NCBI RefSeq assembly: GCF_027460265.1
Contig: NZ_JAPZBC010000001.1
Location: 6,493,501 to 6,557,500 of the forward strand
Direction: 5' to 3'
DNA from: Streptomyces sp. WMMC940
Lineage (GTDB): Bacteria > Actinomycetota > Actinomycetes > Streptomycetales > Streptomycetaceae
Length of the DNA stretch: 64,000 bases
Shown piece after piece: positions 25,512-35,708 of this stretch; position 1 is the stretch's first letter, and every line of letters starts with the position of its first letter. Position numbers and translations under genes: made by a program. The notes under the pieces were generated by a model. That model was given only the letters and a program-made list of their open reading frames with translations, ran no database searches and was not told where the DNA came from.

Positions 25512-26734
25512 GCGCGGCGGGCGGCACGAGCGGCGCCGGCCGCGCGGTCCGAACCCACGGCGCACACCGCGCGGACGACGCGCGCGGGCTGCGGATCGTA
25601 CGGCTCGCCAACTTCGTCACACCGTCCTCCGGCGGGCTGCGCACCGCGCTGCACGAGCTGGGACGCGGCTATCTGGCGGCCGGCCACGAGCCGGTGCTGG
25701 TGATCCCCGGCGACACCGAGAGCGACGAACGCACGGCGCAGGGGCGGGTCGTCACCGTGCCCGGGCCCGAGCTGCCGGGCACCGGCGGGTACCGGGTCCT
25801 CGCCGGCCGGACCCGGCTGCGCACCCTCCTGGAGGAGCTGGCCCCCGACCGGCTGGAGGTCTGCGACCGGACCACGCTGCGCTGGACCGGGGAGTGGGCA
25901 CGGCGCCGCCGCGTTCCCTCGGTCATGGTGTCCCACGAGACCGCCGACGGCGTGCTGCGCACCTGGGGTGTCCCCGGGGCGTTCGCCGAGGGCGCCGCCG
26001 ACCGGCTGAACAGGCGCAGTGCCTGGTCGTACTCGCGGATCGTCTGCACCACGGAGTGGGCCGAGCGCGAGTTCGTCCGGATCGGCGCGCGGAACGTGGT
26101 GCGCGCGCCCCTCGGCGTCGAACTCGACCGCTGCCGGCCGGGACGCCGCAGCCGGGTGCTCCGCGCCCGCTACACGGAGGGCGCCGACGTCCTGCTGATG
26201 CTCTGCTCCCGGCTCTCCGTGGAGAAGCGTCCCGGCATGGCCCTGGACGCACTCGCCGGGCTGCGCGGGAGCGGGGTGCGGGCGGCCCTCGTGGTGGCGG
26301 GGGAGGGCCCGCTGCGCGCCGGACTGGTCCGGCGCGCGCGCGAGGAGCGGCTGCCCGTGCACTTCCTCGGCCATGTCTCCGACCGCGAGGCCCTGGCCGA
26401 CCTCCAGGCCGCGGCGGACATCTGCCTGGCGCCCGGTCCCGCCGAGACCTTCGGGCTGTCCGCGCTGGAGGCGCTCGCCTGCGGCACACCGGTCGTCGCC
26501 AGCGCGTCCTCGGCCCTGCCCGAGGTCGTCGGCGACGCGGGGATCGCCGCCCACGACAGACCGGAGGCCTTCGCCGACGCGGTCCGGGAACTCCTCGCCC
26601 GCGCCGAGGGCCCGCGCCGCGCCGCCGCCCGCGCCAGGGCTGAACTCTTCGGCTGGAACCGTGCGGTCGCGGCCTTCCTCGCCGCCCACGACGCCCCCAC
26701 CGGGGTCGCGGGCCGCCCGGGTACGGCGACATGA
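25508..26734 (+). CDS. GT4-family glycosyltransferase
   Basis: 408 residues. After a polar 25-residue N-terminus comes a GT-B fold: RIVRLANFVTPSSGGLRTAL at the start of the acceptor domain and CSRLSVEKRPGMAL, VVAGEGPLRAGL and GPAETFGLSALEALACGTPVV in the donor domain. The EX7E motif (Glu in AETFGLSALE) is intact. Donor and acceptor are unknown. It is coupled by ATGA overlaps to the glycosyltransferase before it and the SGNH hydrolase after it, so the three proteins probably act on one glycoconjugate. Confidence 0.9.
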   Translation: MSAAGGTSGAGRAVRTHGAHRADDARGLRIVRLANFVTPSSGGLRTALHELGRGYLAAGHEPVLVIPGDTESDERTAQGRVVTVPGPELPGTGGYRVLAGRTRLRTLLEELAPDRLEVCDRTTLRWTGEWARRRRVPSVMVSHETADGVLRTWGVPGAFAEGAADRLNRRSAWSYSRIVCTTEWAEREFVRIGARNVVRAPLGVELDRCRPGRRSRVLRARYTEGADVLLMLCSRLSVEKRPGMALDALAGLRGSGVRAALVVAGEGPLRAGLVRRAREERLPVHFLGHVSDREALADLQAAADICLAPGPAETFGLSALEALACGTPVVASASSALPEVVGDAGIAAHDRPEAFADAVRELLARAEGPRRAAARARAELFGWNRAVAAFLAAHDAPTGVAGRPGTAT

Positions 26735-28089
26735 CCACCGAGCTGGTCCCACCCCTCCGCGCTGCGGCGGCGGACGTCGGGCGCGGTACGGACATGCCCG
26801 CCCGGGACGACGGGCACACGCCGGCCGGGCCCGGTGCGGGCGATGCGGCTGTGGGAGTGGGGACCTCGCCCGGCGCCGGGGAGACGCCAGTCGGCCTGGT
26901 GGCCGTCGCCGGTTCCGCGGGCGTGACCCTTGCCGAGGACCCGGTGGCCGTTCCTCCCGGCTCCGAGGACCGGGCGGCCGCGGTGCTGACGCCACCCGTG
27001 GCGGGCGGCTCGGTCCGTCGCGGACGCTCCGGCGGCGAACCGGCCGCCGGCCCCGTACCCGGGCCGTGTGCCGGTGCCCGCGCGGGCGACCTGTCCCGGG
27101 CACTCGTCCCCGCGTCCGGAGCGGGTTCGGTGTCTGCGGCTGTGGGTGTGGTGTCCGGTGCGGGTTCGGTGCCCGGAGTCGTGGGCGTTGTGCCCGGTGC
27201 GGCGATCGCGCACGCGGCCATGACCGCCGGGCGTGTTCCGCGCTTCGCCGCCCTCGGCGATTCGCTCACCGAAGGCGTCGGCGACCGCGTCGACGGGGCG
27301 TGGCGCGGCTGGGCCGCGCTGCTGGCCGAGGGGCTCGGCACGACCGGTGAGCCCGCGGAGTTCCGCAACTTCGCGGTCAGCGGTGCCCTCGCCCGCGATG
27401 TACGAGAGACCCAGGTCCCGGCCGCCCTTGCGTACGCGCCCGACCTCGCCTCCGTCATCGTCGGCGTGAACGACACCCTCCGGCACACCTTCGACATCCG
27501 TGACCTCGCCGTACGCCTCGACGAGGTCTGCGCCGCCCTCAGCGCAAGAGGCAGCCGGCTGCTGACGGCCTGCCTGCCCGACCCGGGTGCGATGCTGGCC
27601 CTGCCCGCCCCCCTCGCCCGCCCGCTCGCTCGGCGGCAGCGCGCCGTGAACGCGGTCGTCCACGCGCTGTCCGAGCGGTACGGCGCCGTCCATCTGCATC
27701 TGGCCGACGGCTCCTGGGTCGAGGACCGCTCGATGTGGAGCGCCGACCGGCTCCACCCCGGCGAACGCGGTCACCGGGCGATCGCCCGCCGGTTCCACGA
27801 ACTGCTCGCCGCCGGAGGGCTCGCCCTGGGCGCCGCGCCGGGCGGCGAACCCGAACAGCCCGCGCCCAGCCGCACGGCCAAGGCCGTATGGCTCGCCACG
27901 GCCGGTACCGCGTGGGTGGCGCGCCGGTGCACCGACCTGCTGCCCCAGCTGCTCGGCCTCGCCGGCGCCGAGCTGGGGCACTGGGCCCGGGGCACCAGCG
28001 CCCGACTGGACCACATCGCCGAAAACGCCCTCGCCTCCGCCCTCGCCTCGCTGTCCCCGGTCCCGCCGCTTGCCAGAATGGGGGAATGA
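26731..28089 (+). CDS. SGNH/GDSL hydrolase with a long low-complexity N-terminus
   Basis: 452 residues if the overlapping ATG is used. Residues 1-163 are Ala/Gly/Val/Pro-rich with short internal repeats ([12 protein letters not shown] and [12 protein letters not shown]). The hydrolase domain (about 170-355) has the nucleophile motif [14 protein letters not shown], the Asn block VGVNDTLR and the Asp-His pair in [13 protein letters not shown] helical tail follows. It is likely an esterase or deacylase of a lipid or glycan. The ATG at 27220, 10 residues before the conserved block, is an alternative start and matches the usual family length; the ATGA overlap favours the longer form. Function on the glycosyltransferase product is inferred. 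Confidence 0.82.
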   Translation: MTTELVPPLRAAAADVGRGTDMPARDDGHTPAGPGAGDAAVGVGTSPGAGETPVGLVAVAGSAGVTLAEDPVAVPPGSEDRAAAVLTPPVAGGSVRRGRSGGEPAAGPVPGPCAGARAGDLSRALVPASGAGSVSAAVGVVSGAGSVPGVVGVVPGAAIAHAAMTAGRVPRFAALGDSLTEGVGDRVDGAWRGWAALLAEGLGTTGEPAEFRNFAVSGALARDVRETQVPAALAYAPDLASVIVGVNDTLRHTFDIRDLAVRLDEVCAALSARGSRLLTACLPDPGAMLALPAPLARPLARRQRAVNAVVHALSERYGAVHLHLADGSWVEDRSMWSADRLHPGERGHRAIARRFHELLAAGGLALGAAPGGEPEQPAPSRTAKAVWLATAGTAWVARRCTDLLPQLLGLAGAELGHWARGTSARLDHIAENALASALASLSPVPPLARMGE

Positions 28090-31000
28090 GCGGGCGCTGG
28101 GAGTTCTGGATCGATCGTGGCGGGACGTTCACCGACATCGTCGGCAGACGGCCCGACGGACGTCTCGTCACCCGCAAGCTGCTGTCCCACAGCCCCGAGC
28201 ACTACGCCGACGCGGCCGTCGCCGGCATCAGGCTCCTTCTCGGCCTCGGACCGGACGTTCCGGTGCCGGCGGACCGCGTCGAGGTCGTGAAGATGGGCAC
28301 GACCGTCGCCACCAACGCGCTGCTGGAGCGCCGCGGCGAACCCACCGTGCTCCTGGTCACGGAGGGTTTCCGGGACGCGCTGCGCATCGCGTACCAGAAC
28401 CGCCCCCGGCTCTTCGACCGCCACATCGTCCTTCCCGAGGCCGTGTACGACCGCGTCATCGAGGTGCCCGAGCGGATCTCCGCCCATGGCGAGGTGGTAC
28501 GACCGCTGGATCTCGCCCCGGTGCGGGAGCGGTTGGGGCAGGCCCGCAGGGACGGCTTCGCGAGCGCGGCCGTCGTGTTCATGCACGGCTACCGCCACCC
28601 GGACCACGAGTCGGCCGTCGCCGCCGCGGCGCGTGAGCTGGGCTTCACCCAGGTGAGCTGCTCCCACGAGGTCAGCCCGCTCATCAAGCTCGTACCCCGC
28701 GGCGACACGACCGTCGTGGACGCGTACCTCTCACCGATCCTGCGCCGCTACGTCGACGAGGTCGCGAAGGAGCTCCGTTCCATCCGCCTGATGTTCATGC
28801 AGTCCAACGGCGGACTGCGGGAAGCCGCCCACTTCCGGGGCAAGGACGCCGTGCTGTCCGGTCCCGCCGGTGGGGTCGTCGGCATGGCACGCACCTCCGA
28901 ACAGGCGGGCCACCGCCGGGTCATCGGCTTCGACATGGGCGGGACGTCGACCGATGTGTCCCACTACGCGGGCGAGTTCGAACGGGAGCTGGGTACCCAG
29001 GTCGCCGGTGTGCGGATGCGCGCGCCGATGATGAACATCCACACCGTCGCCGCCGGCGGCGGCTCGATCCTCCACTTCGACGGCCGGCGCTACCGCGTCG
29101 GCCCCGACTCGGCGGGCGCCGTACCGGGCCCCGCCTGCTACCGGCGCGGTGGTCCGCTCACCGTCACCGACGCCAATGTGATGCTGGGGAGGATCCAGCC
29201 GCGACACTTCCCCGCCGTCTTCGGACCGGACGGCGACCAGCCGCTCGACGCCGACGCCGTACGGGAGGGGTTCGAGCGGCTGGCCGAGGAGGTACGCGAG
29301 GCCACGGGCACCGAACGCAGCCCGGAGGAGGTCGCGGCGGGTTTCCTCGAGATCGCGGTCCTCAACATGGCCAACGCCGTCAAGAAGATCTCCGTCCAGC
29401 GCGGCCACGACGTGACCCGCTACGCCCTGACCTGTTTCGGCGGCGCCGGCGGCCAGCACGCCTGCGGGGTCGCCGACGCACTCGGCATCGACACCGTCAT
29501 CGTGCCTCCGCTCGCCGGAGTGCTCTCCGCGTACGGCATCGGCCTGGCCGACGCCACCGCCATGCGCGAGCAGTCCGTGGAAGCGGAACTCGGCGAGGAC
29601 ACCCTGGCCCGGGTGCGTGAGCTCTGCGACGAGCTGGCCGGACGCACCCGGGCGGAACTGCGGGACGACGCCGTCCCCGACGAGGCGATCGTGACCCGCG
29701 CCCGCGTGCTCGTCCGCTACGCCGGCACGGATGCCGGGATGTCCGTGCCCCTCGGCACGGAGAGCGAGATGCGCGGGGCGTTCACCGCGGCGCACCGCGC
29801 ACGGTACGCCTTCACCATGGACAAGCCGCTGGTCGTGGAGGCGGTTTCGGTCGAGGCGGTGGGTACGGCCGGGCCCCATGGGACGGTCGTCGTCGAGGAG
29901 GCCACCGGCGGCACGGGGCCGCGGGTGCGGGACACCGTGCGGATGTTCCTGGACGGCCGTTCCGCCGACGCGCCGCTCCTCCGGCGGGTGGATCTCTCAC
30001 CGGGCGACACGGTCGAAGGGCCCGCGATCGTCGCCGAGGCCGACGCCACCACCGTGGTGGACCCCGGCTGGCAGGCCGCCGTCGGCGAGGGAGGACATCT
30101 GCTGCTGACCCGTGTCCGGCCGCGGCCCGGCCGTACCGCCGTCGGCACCGACGTCGACCCGGTGCTGCTGGAGGTCTTCAACAACCTCTTCATGGCGATC
30201 GCCGAACAGATGGGCCTGCGGCTGGAGAACACCGCCCACTCGGTCAACATCAAGGAACGGCTCGACTTCTCCTGCGCCCTGTTCGACGCCGACGGCAACC
30301 TCATCGCCAACGCGCCCCACATCCCGGTGCACCTGGGCTCGATGGGCGAGTCCATCAAGGAGGTCCTGCGGCGCAACGCCGGCGAACTGCGGCCCGGTGA
30401 CGTGTACGCCATCAACGACCCGTACCACGGGGGCACCCACCTCCCCGATGTGACGGTCGTGACGCCGGTCTTCGACGAGGCCGGCCGTGAGCTCCGCTTC
30501 CTCGTGGCCTCACGGGGGCACCACGCGGAGATCGGCGGGATCACACCGGGCTCGATGCCGGCGTTCAGCCGCACGATCGACGAGGAAGGCGTGCTCTTCG
30601 ACAACTGGCTGCTCGTACGGGACGGGCGGCTGCGCGAGGCGGAGACCCGGGCCCTGCTCACCGGTGCCCGCCATCCGTCCCGCGACCCCGACACCAACCT
30701 CGCCGACCTGCGGGCCCAGATCGCCGCCAACGAGAAGGGGATCAGCGAACTGGACCGGATGGTCGAGGAGTTCGGCCTCGACGTCGTCCAGGCGTACATG
30801 GGGCACGTGCGCGACAACGCCGAGGAGTCAGTGCGCCGGATCGTCGCGGGGCTCGGCGACGGCTCCTGCCGCTACGAGACCGACAACGGCGCGGTCATCG
30901 AGGTCACGCTGACGGTGGACCGGGAGGCCCGCCGCGCCGTCCTGGACTTCTCCGGCACCTCCGGTCAGCAGCCGGGCAACTTCAACGCCCCCAGGTCGGT

Positions 31001-31688
31001 GGTGATGGCCGCCGTGCTGTACGTCTTCCGCACGCTCGTCGCCGACGACATCCCGCTGAACAGCGGCTGCCTGGAACCGCTGGACGTACGCGTGCCGGAC
31101 GGCTCGATGCTCTCGCCGGCCTACCCCGCGGCGACGGTCGCGGGCAACGTCGAGACCTCGCAGGCGGTCACGGGCGCCCTGTACGCGGCGCTCGGGGTCC
31201 AGGCGGAGGGGTCGGGCACGATGAACAACGTCACCTTCGGAAACGACCGCGTCCAGTACTACGAGACCGTGGCCAGTGGTTCCGGCGCCGGCGACGGCTT
31301 CCGCGGCGCCGATGCCGTGCAGACCCACATGACCAACTCCCGGCTCACCGACCCCGAGGTGCTGGAATGGCGCTACCCGGTACGGGTGGACGCCTTCTCG
31401 GTGCGGGACGGCAGCGGGGGAGCGGGGCGCTGGCCCGGCGGCCGCGGTGCCGTCCGCCGCATCCGCTTCCTGGAGCCGATGACCGTCACCCTGCTGACCG
31501 GTCACCGGCGGGTGAGGCCGTACGGCATGGCCGGTGGCGAGCCCGGGGCAGCGGGATCGAACGCCGTCGAGCGCTCGGACGGGACGATCGAGGAACTGCG
31601 CGGCGTGGACTCGGTGGAGGTCGGAGCCGGCGACGTCCTCGTCGTCAGGACTCCGGGCGGCGGTGGCTACGGGCCCCCGGCCGGCTGA
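28086..31688 (+). CDS. ATP-dependent 5-oxoprolinase (hydantoinase A/B fusion)
   Basis: 1200 residues, the full-length eukaryote-type OPLAH architecture. The HyuA half (about 1-690) begins [19 protein letters not shown] and carries the nucleotide-binding [10 protein letters not shown]; the HyuB half (about 695-1195) carries [24 protein letters not shown] and GGGGYGPP. The enzyme opens 5-oxo-L-proline to L-glutamate with ATP. Related hydantoinases or acetone carboxylases share these domains, but the fused arrangement and length favour oxoprolinase. The start overlaps the SGNH stop (ATGA). A PxpABC oxoprolinase set lies convergent just downstream. Confidence 0.9.
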   Translation: MSGRWEFWIDRGGTFTDIVGRRPDGRLVTRKLLSHSPEHYADAAVAGIRLLLGLGPDVPVPADRVEVVKMGTTVATNALLERRGEPTVLLVTEGFRDALRIAYQNRPRLFDRHIVLPEAVYDRVIEVPERISAHGEVVRPLDLAPVRERLGQARRDGFASAAVVFMHGYRHPDHESAVAAAARELGFTQVSCSHEVSPLIKLVPRGDTTVVDAYLSPILRRYVDEVAKELRSIRLMFMQSNGGLREAAHFRGKDAVLSGPAGGVVGMARTSEQAGHRRVIGFDMGGTSTDVSHYAGEFERELGTQVAGVRMRAPMMNIHTVAAGGGSILHFDGRRYRVGPDSAGAVPGPACYRRGGPLTVTDANVMLGRIQPRHFPAVFGPDGDQPLDADAVREGFERLAEEVREATGTERSPEEVAAGFLEIAVLNMANAVKKISVQRGHDVTRYALTCFGGAGGQHACGVADALGIDTVIVPPLAGVLSAYGIGLADATAMREQSVEAELGEDTLARVRELCDELAGRTRAELRDDAVPDEAIVTRARVLVRYAGTDAGMSVPLGTESEMRGAFTAAHRARYAFTMDKPLVVEAVSVEAVGTAGPHGTVVVEEATGGTGPRVRDTVRMFLDGRSADAPLLRRVDLSPGDTVEGPAIVAEADATTVVDPGWQAAVGEGGHLLLTRVRPRPGRTAVGTDVDPVLLEVFNNLFMAIAEQMGLRLENTAHSVNIKERLDFSCALFDADGNLIANAPHIPVHLGSMGESIKEVLRRNAGELRPGDVYAINDPYHGGTHLPDVTVVTPVFDEAGRELRFLVASRGHHAEIGGITPGSMPAFSRTIDEEGVLFDNWLLVRDGRLREAETRALLTGARHPSRDPDTNLADLRAQIAANEKGISELDRMVEEFGLDVVQAYMGHVRDNAEESVRRIVAGLGDGSCRYETDNGAVIEVTLTVDREARRAVLDFSGTSGQQPGNFNAPRSVVMAAVLYVFRTLVADDIPLNSGCLEPLDVRVPDGSMLSPAYPAATVAGNVETSQAVTGALYAALGVQAEGSGTMNNVTFGNDRVQYYETVASGSGAGDGFRGADAVQTHMTNSRLTDPEVLEWRYPVRVDAFSVRDGSGGAGRWPGGRGAVRRIRFLEPMTVTLLTGHRRVRPYGMAGGEPGAAGSNAVERSDGTIEELRGVDSVEVGAGDVLVVRTPGGGGYGPPAG

Positions 31689-31694
31689 ATCGGA

Positions 31695-31720
31695 CCGCCG
31701 GACCGGGGGCGGTCCGGCGG
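31695..31720. terminator. Bidirectional terminator between oxoprolinase systems
   Basis: A perfect 11-bp inverted repeat (CCGCCGGACCG with its complement) with a GGGG loop starts 6 bases after the oxoprolinase stop and faces the convergent pxpC end. The remaining ~240 bp up to pxpC show nothing else I can name. Confidence 0.83.
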
Positions 31721-31957
31721 CCCGGACCGGAAGCGGCCGGTAGGGCGCCCGAGGAGCGGGCGGCCGGTGCGCGTCGCCCGGTCAGCCGGGGCGGAGGGAC
31801 CGGTGCGTCCGCGGACCCGCAGAGGGAACGGCCCCCGGTCGCCGGGCAGTGGGCCGCGGAGCGCTGTGGCGGAGTGCTCGTGCGGTTCGGCCGGGCCATC
31901 GTGTCGCCCGGCCCCCCGGGGGACTGGTGCGGCCGAGGGCGTCGTCCTGCCCGCGGC

Positions 31958-32821
31958 TCACCCGGTGGGCACGAATCGCACGGGTGTGCCAGGGGCCGCC
32001 TGGGCCGCCGCCGCGAGGTCGTGCTCGCGGACGACGGCCACCACCGGATAGCCGCCGGTGGTGGGGTGGTCGGCGAGGAAGACCACGGGCCGGCCGTCCG
32101 GCGGGACCTGCACCGCGCCGAGCACCATGCCCTCGCTGGGGAGTTCGTCGTGGACGGTCCGCTCCAGCGCAGGCCCCTCCGTCCGCAGGCCGATGCGGTT
32201 GCTCGCCGCCGACACCCGGTGGCCGCCGGCGGCCAGCGTCCGGAGCGCCCCTTCCGTGAACCAGTCGTGACGCGGGCCGAACCGTACCCGCAGCACCAGC
32301 CCGGTCGGCGGGCCGGGCCAGGGCGACCCGTCCACGCGCGGGGGCGGGCCGGCGGGCCGGCCCAGCGGAAGGACCGCTCCGTCGCGGAGCGGCGCCGGAC
32401 CCAGACCGGAGAGCAGATCCGTCGAGCGGCTGCCCAGAACCGGCTCCGCCGCGATGCCCCCGGCGAACCCCAGGTAGCTCCGCACACCCCGGGTCGCGGC
32501 GCCCACCTCCAGCAGCGCCCCTGCCGCCACGCGCACGGGCGACCCCCAGGCCACGGGCCGTCCCCCGACCCGCACCGCGCACGGGGCGCCGCCGACGGCC
32601 ACGGTCACCTCGCTCCGCGGCCGTACCGCGCAGCCGGTGAGGGTGGTCTCGAGCACCGCCGCGTCCTCGGGGTTGCCCACGAGACGGTTGACCAGGCGCA
32701 GCGCGAACGGGTCCAGCGCCCCGGAACGGGGTACGCCGAGATGCGCGTACCCCGGGCGGCCGAGGTCCTGAACGGTCGTCAGCGCCCCGGCCCGCACCAC
32801 GAGCAGGGCCAGATCGGTCAC
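31958..32821 (-). CDS. pxpC: 5-oxoprolinase subunit C (biotin-dependent carboxyltransferase family)
   Basis: 287 residues of the KipA/allophanate hydrolase subunit 2 family. Signatures: TVQDLGRPGYAHLGVPRSGA at the N-terminus, VGNPEDAAVLETTLTGC, SNRIGLRTEGP and VFLADHPTTGGYPVV. Together with PxpA and PxpB it forms the ATP-dependent bacterial 5-oxoprolinase. The GTG start overlaps the pxpB stop (GTGA). It is the last gene of the minus-strand unit. Confidence 0.92.
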   Translation of the reverse strand: MTDLALLVVRAGALTTVQDLGRPGYAHLGVPRSGALDPFALRLVNRLVGNPEDAAVLETTLTGCAVRPRSEVTVAVGGAPCAVRVGGRPVAWGSPVRVAAGALLEVGAATRGVRSYLGFAGGIAAEPVLGSRSTDLLSGLGPAPLRDGAVLPLGRPAGPPPRVDGSPWPGPPTGLVLRVRFGPRHDWFTEGALRTLAAGGHRVSAASNRIGLRTEGPALERTVHDELPSEGMVLGAVQVPPDGRPVVFLADHPTTGGYPVVAVVREHDLAAAAQAAPGTPVRFVPTG

Positions 32822-33444
32822 GGGCCGGCCTCCGTCCCGACCACGAACCGCACCCGGGAGCCCGGGGAGAGCAGTGCCGCCGGTTCCCTCGCGGAGTCCC
32901 ACAGGACCGCGTCCGTCGTCCCTATCAGCTGCCAGCCGCCGGGCGAGGCACGGGGGTACACGCCCGTGTACGCCCCGGCCAGGGCGACGGCCCCCGCGGG
33001 CACCGCCGTCCGCGGTGTGGCGCGCCGTGGCACCGTGAACTCCTCACCGAGTCCGGTGAGATAGGCGAAGCCCGGTGCGAAGCCGCAGAAGGCGACGCGG
33101 AACTCGGCCGCCGAATGGATGGCGGCGACATCCGTCACGCAGACGCCCCACAGGGCGGCGACCTCCGCGAGGTCCGGGCCGTCGTAGCGGACCGGTATCT
33201 CCGTCACCGAGCTGCTGCTCGGGGCGAGCGGCGGGACGGTCCACCGGGGAAGTTCGCAGGCCAGCCGCTCCGGCTCGTCGACGCCGTCGAGGAGGACGGT
33301 CCGTGCCGCCGGGACGATCTCCCGTACCGGGGGCAGCGTGCCCGCGGCGCGGCGGCGCAGCAACTCGGCGTGGAGCGCCCCGGCCTCCTCGCCGCTGCCG
33401 AGCTCCACCAGCAGTGCCCGTTCGCCGACGGGCAACAGCCTCAT
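32818..33444 (-). CDS. pxpB: 5-oxoprolinase subunit B (KipI family)
   Basis: 208 residues, matching KipI/allophanate hydrolase subunit 1: MRLLPVGERALLVELGS at the N-terminus, VTEIPVRYDGPDLAEVA, FCGFAPGFAYLTGL and PRASPGGWQLIGTT. It works with PxpC as the ATP-using half of 5-oxoprolinase; in Bacillus, KipI also inhibits the sporulation kinase KinA, which has no clear Streptomyces counterpart. The ATG overlaps the pxpA stop by 4 bp, and its own stop overlaps pxpC, so the three are translationally coupled. Confidence 0.93.
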   Translation of the reverse strand: MRLLPVGERALLVELGSGEEAGALHAELLRRRAAGTLPPVREIVPAARTVLLDGVDEPERLACELPRWTVPPLAPSSSSVTEIPVRYDGPDLAEVAALWGVCVTDVAAIHSAAEFRVAFCGFAPGFAYLTGLGEEFTVPRRATPRTAVPAGAVALAGAYTGVYPRASPGGWQLIGTTDAVLWDSAREPAALLSPGSRVRFVVGTEAGP

Positions 33445-34205
33445 ACGAACGCCTCCACCCGGACGCCCGACTCCTCCAGTTGTCCCCGCACCCGGCGGGC
33501 GAGGGCCACCGCGCCCTCGGTGTCGCCGTGGAGGCACAACGAGCGGGCCCGGACGCCGACGGACCGGCCGCAGTGCGAGGTGACGACCCCGAACCGGGCC
33601 ATCGACACGGAGCGTTCGACGACCGCGTCCGCGTCGGTGAGGACGGAGCCCGCCCGCCCCCGTGGCACGAGGGTGCCGTCCGCCGCGTAGGCGCGGTCCG
33701 CGAACGCCTCGGTGACCACCGGGAGTCCGGCCTTCTCGGCCATCGTGTGGAGGACCGAGCCGGGCAGCCCCAGCAGCGGCAGCCGTTCTCCGGTCAGCAC
33801 CACTCCCTCGACCACGGCCCCGGCCTGCTGCTCGTCGTGGACGACGCGGTTGTACAACGCCCCGTGCGGTTTGACGTACGAGACCCGTGCGCCGGCGGCG
33901 CGGGCGAAGACCTCCAGCGCGCCGATCTGGTACGCCACCTCGGCGGCCAACTCGTCCGCGGGGACGTCCATGGAGCGCCGGCCGAAGCCGGCCAGATCGC
34001 GGTACGAGACCTGGGCGCCGATCCGCACCCCCCGCTCGGCCGCAAGCGCGCACACCCGCCGCATGGTGGCCGCGTCCCCGGCGTGGAAGCCGCAGGCCAC
34101 ATTGGCGCTGGTGACGACGGAGAGCAGTTCCTCGTCGTCGGTGAGCCGCCAGCGGCCGAAGCCCTCGCCGAGGTCGGCGTTGAGGTCGATCGAGGCCCAG
34201 GTCAT
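33441..34205 (-). CDS. pxpA: 5-oxoprolinase subunit A (LamB/YcsF family)
   Basis: 254 residues with all LamB/YcsF hallmarks: IDLNADLGEGFGRW at the N-terminus, ANVACGFHAGD, GAQVSYRDLAGFGRR, YVKPHGALYN and FADRAYAADGTLVPR. This TIM-barrel-like subunit acts with PxpB and PxpC to cleave 5-oxoproline, a damage product formed from glutamine and glutamyl compounds. It starts 14 bp after the MFS gene's stop, so transporter and enzyme share a transcript. Confidence 0.94.
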   Translation of the reverse strand: MTWASIDLNADLGEGFGRWRLTDDEELLSVVTSANVACGFHAGDAATMRRVCALAAERGVRIGAQVSYRDLAGFGRRSMDVPADELAAEVAYQIGALEVFARAAGARVSYVKPHGALYNRVVHDEQQAGAVVEGVVLTGERLPLLGLPGSVLHTMAEKAGLPVVTEAFADRAYAADGTLVPRGRAGSVLTDADAVVERSVSMARFGVVTSHCGRSVGVRARSLCLHGDTEGAVALARRVRGQLEESGVRVEAFV

Positions 34206-34218
34206 GGGGAAGTTCCTT

Positions 34219-35496
34219 TCACACGAGCTCTCGGCCGCGGGTCTCCGGCAGTCCCAGCAGCGCGACGACGGCCAGTCCGTAACCCACGGCGCCGAAGACC
34301 AGGGCGCCGCCGACGCCCCAGCTGCCGGCCAGGAAGCCGACCAGTGTGGGGAAGAACGCCCCCACCGCACGGCCGGTGTTGTACGTGAAGCCCTGGCCGG
34401 TGCCGCGCACGGCCGTCGGGTAGAGCTCCGCCAGGAACGATCCGAAGCCGCTGAAGATGGCCGACATGCAGAACCCGAGCGGGAACCCGAGCACCAGCAG
34501 CAGCCCGTCCGCGCCGGAGGGGATGTTCGTGTACGCCAGGATGCAGCCCGCGGAGAGCACGGCGAACAGCGCGATGTTCTTCTTGCGGCCGAGGACGTCG
34601 GTGAGGTACCCGCCCGTCAGATAGCCGATGAACGCCCCGGATATGAGGAAGGCCAGATAGCCACCGGTACCGACGACCGTGAGGCCCCGTTCCGACTTGA
34701 GGTACGTCGGCACCCAGGTCGCCAGTGTGTAGTAGCCGCCCTGGACCCCGGTGGACAGCAGCACGGCGAAGACCGTCGTCCGGGTCAGGTCCTTGCGGAA
34801 TATCGCGGTGAACGATCCGCGGTCGCGGCTCGTCCTGCGGCGCTCGGCGGCCTCGGGCGCGTCCGTCACGTTCCGGCGGACGTACACGACGAGGAGGGCC
34901 GGCAGGGCGCCCGTCCAGAACATGACGCGCCATGCCGTGTCGGCGTCGAGGAACTGGAAGACCAACGTGTAGACGATCACGGCGAGGGCCCAGCCGGCGG
35001 CCCACGCGCTCTGGATCGCGCCGAGCGTGCGGCCGCGGTGCTTCGCCGTGGCGTACTCGGCCACCAGGATCGCGCCGACGGCCCACTCGCCGCCGAACCC
35101 GAGGCCCTGGAGCGCCCGGAACACCAGCAGGGTCTCGTAGTTGGGCGCGAATCCGCACAGCACCGTGAACAGGGCGTAGGTGATCACCGTGATCATCAGG
35201 GCCCGGACCCGGCCTATGCGGTCCGCGAGGATTCCGGCGAGCGCTCCGCCTATCGCGGAGACGACCAGGGTGACGGTGGTCAGCAGCCCGGTCTGGCCGC
35301 TGTCCAGGCTGAAGTAGGCGGCGATGGCCACCATGCCGAGCGGCAGCGTGAAGAAGTCGTAGGAGTCCAGCGCATAGCCGCCGAACGCGCCGCCGAAGGC
35401 CCGGCGGCCCCGCGGGCCGAGAGCGCGCAGCCAGGCGAACGCGCCGGTGTCCTCGGGTAGTTCGCCTTGCTCGGGTTGGGTCCTGGTCGTGCTCAT
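34219..35496 (-). CDS. MFS transporter linked to the 5-oxoprolinase operon
   Basis: 425 residues with 12 predicted helices and the sugar/metabolite:H+ symporter-type signature ADRIGRVRALM in loop 2-3, preceded by GYALDSYDFFTL, typical of the aromatic acid/sialic acid/metabolite MFS branch. Being first in the operon with pxpABC, its cargo is probably 5-oxoproline or a related acid; this is inferred from position. The ATG at 35496 has GAGGTG upstream. It is divergent from a FadR-type regulator whose operator candidates lie in the gap. Confidence 0.9.
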   Translation of the reverse strand: MSTTRTQPEQGELPEDTGAFAWLRALGPRGRRAFGGAFGGYALDSYDFFTLPLGMVAIAAYFSLDSGQTGLLTTVTLVVSAIGGALAGILADRIGRVRALMITVITYALFTVLCGFAPNYETLLVFRALQGLGFGGEWAVGAILVAEYATAKHRGRTLGAIQSAWAAGWALAVIVYTLVFQFLDADTAWRVMFWTGALPALLVVYVRRNVTDAPEAAERRRTSRDRGSFTAIFRKDLTRTTVFAVLLSTGVQGGYYTLATWVPTYLKSERGLTVVGTGGYLAFLISGAFIGYLTGGYLTDVLGRKKNIALFAVLSAGCILAYTNIPSGADGLLLVLGFPLGFCMSAIFSGFGSFLAELYPTAVRGTGQGFTYNTGRAVGAFFPTLVGFLAGSWGVGGALVFGAVGYGLAVVALLGLPETRGRELV

Positions 35497-35585
35497 CGGC
35501 ACCTCGCAGAGGGGGAGAGGGTGCGGCGAGTGGTGATGCTGCGTGACGAACCGGTCCTGCAGAGTGACACTGCGCATACCGTAGA

Positions 35586-35617
35586 GGATCGTTCAACGAT
35601 CCGACAAGAGTCTTGTC
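35586..35617. promoter_or_regulatory. Two adjacent palindromes, candidate FadR-type operators
   Basis: GGATCGTT-C-AACGATCC (35586-35602) is a perfect palindrome, and its core TCGTTCAACGA fits the FadR-subfamily GntR consensus TNGTNNNACNA. GACAAG-AGT-CTTGTC (35603-35617) directly abuts it. They sit between the divergent MFS-pxp operon and the regulator gene, about 90 bp from each start, so the regulator probably controls both. Confidence 0.68.
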
Positions 35618-35708
35618 GTCTTCCGTTCGGGGCGGATCCTGCTCCTACGATGGGTGGCGGACGCCGACGGGGCCGCCGGCGGTGACGGAGAGCGGAATAG
35701 AGGGCGCT

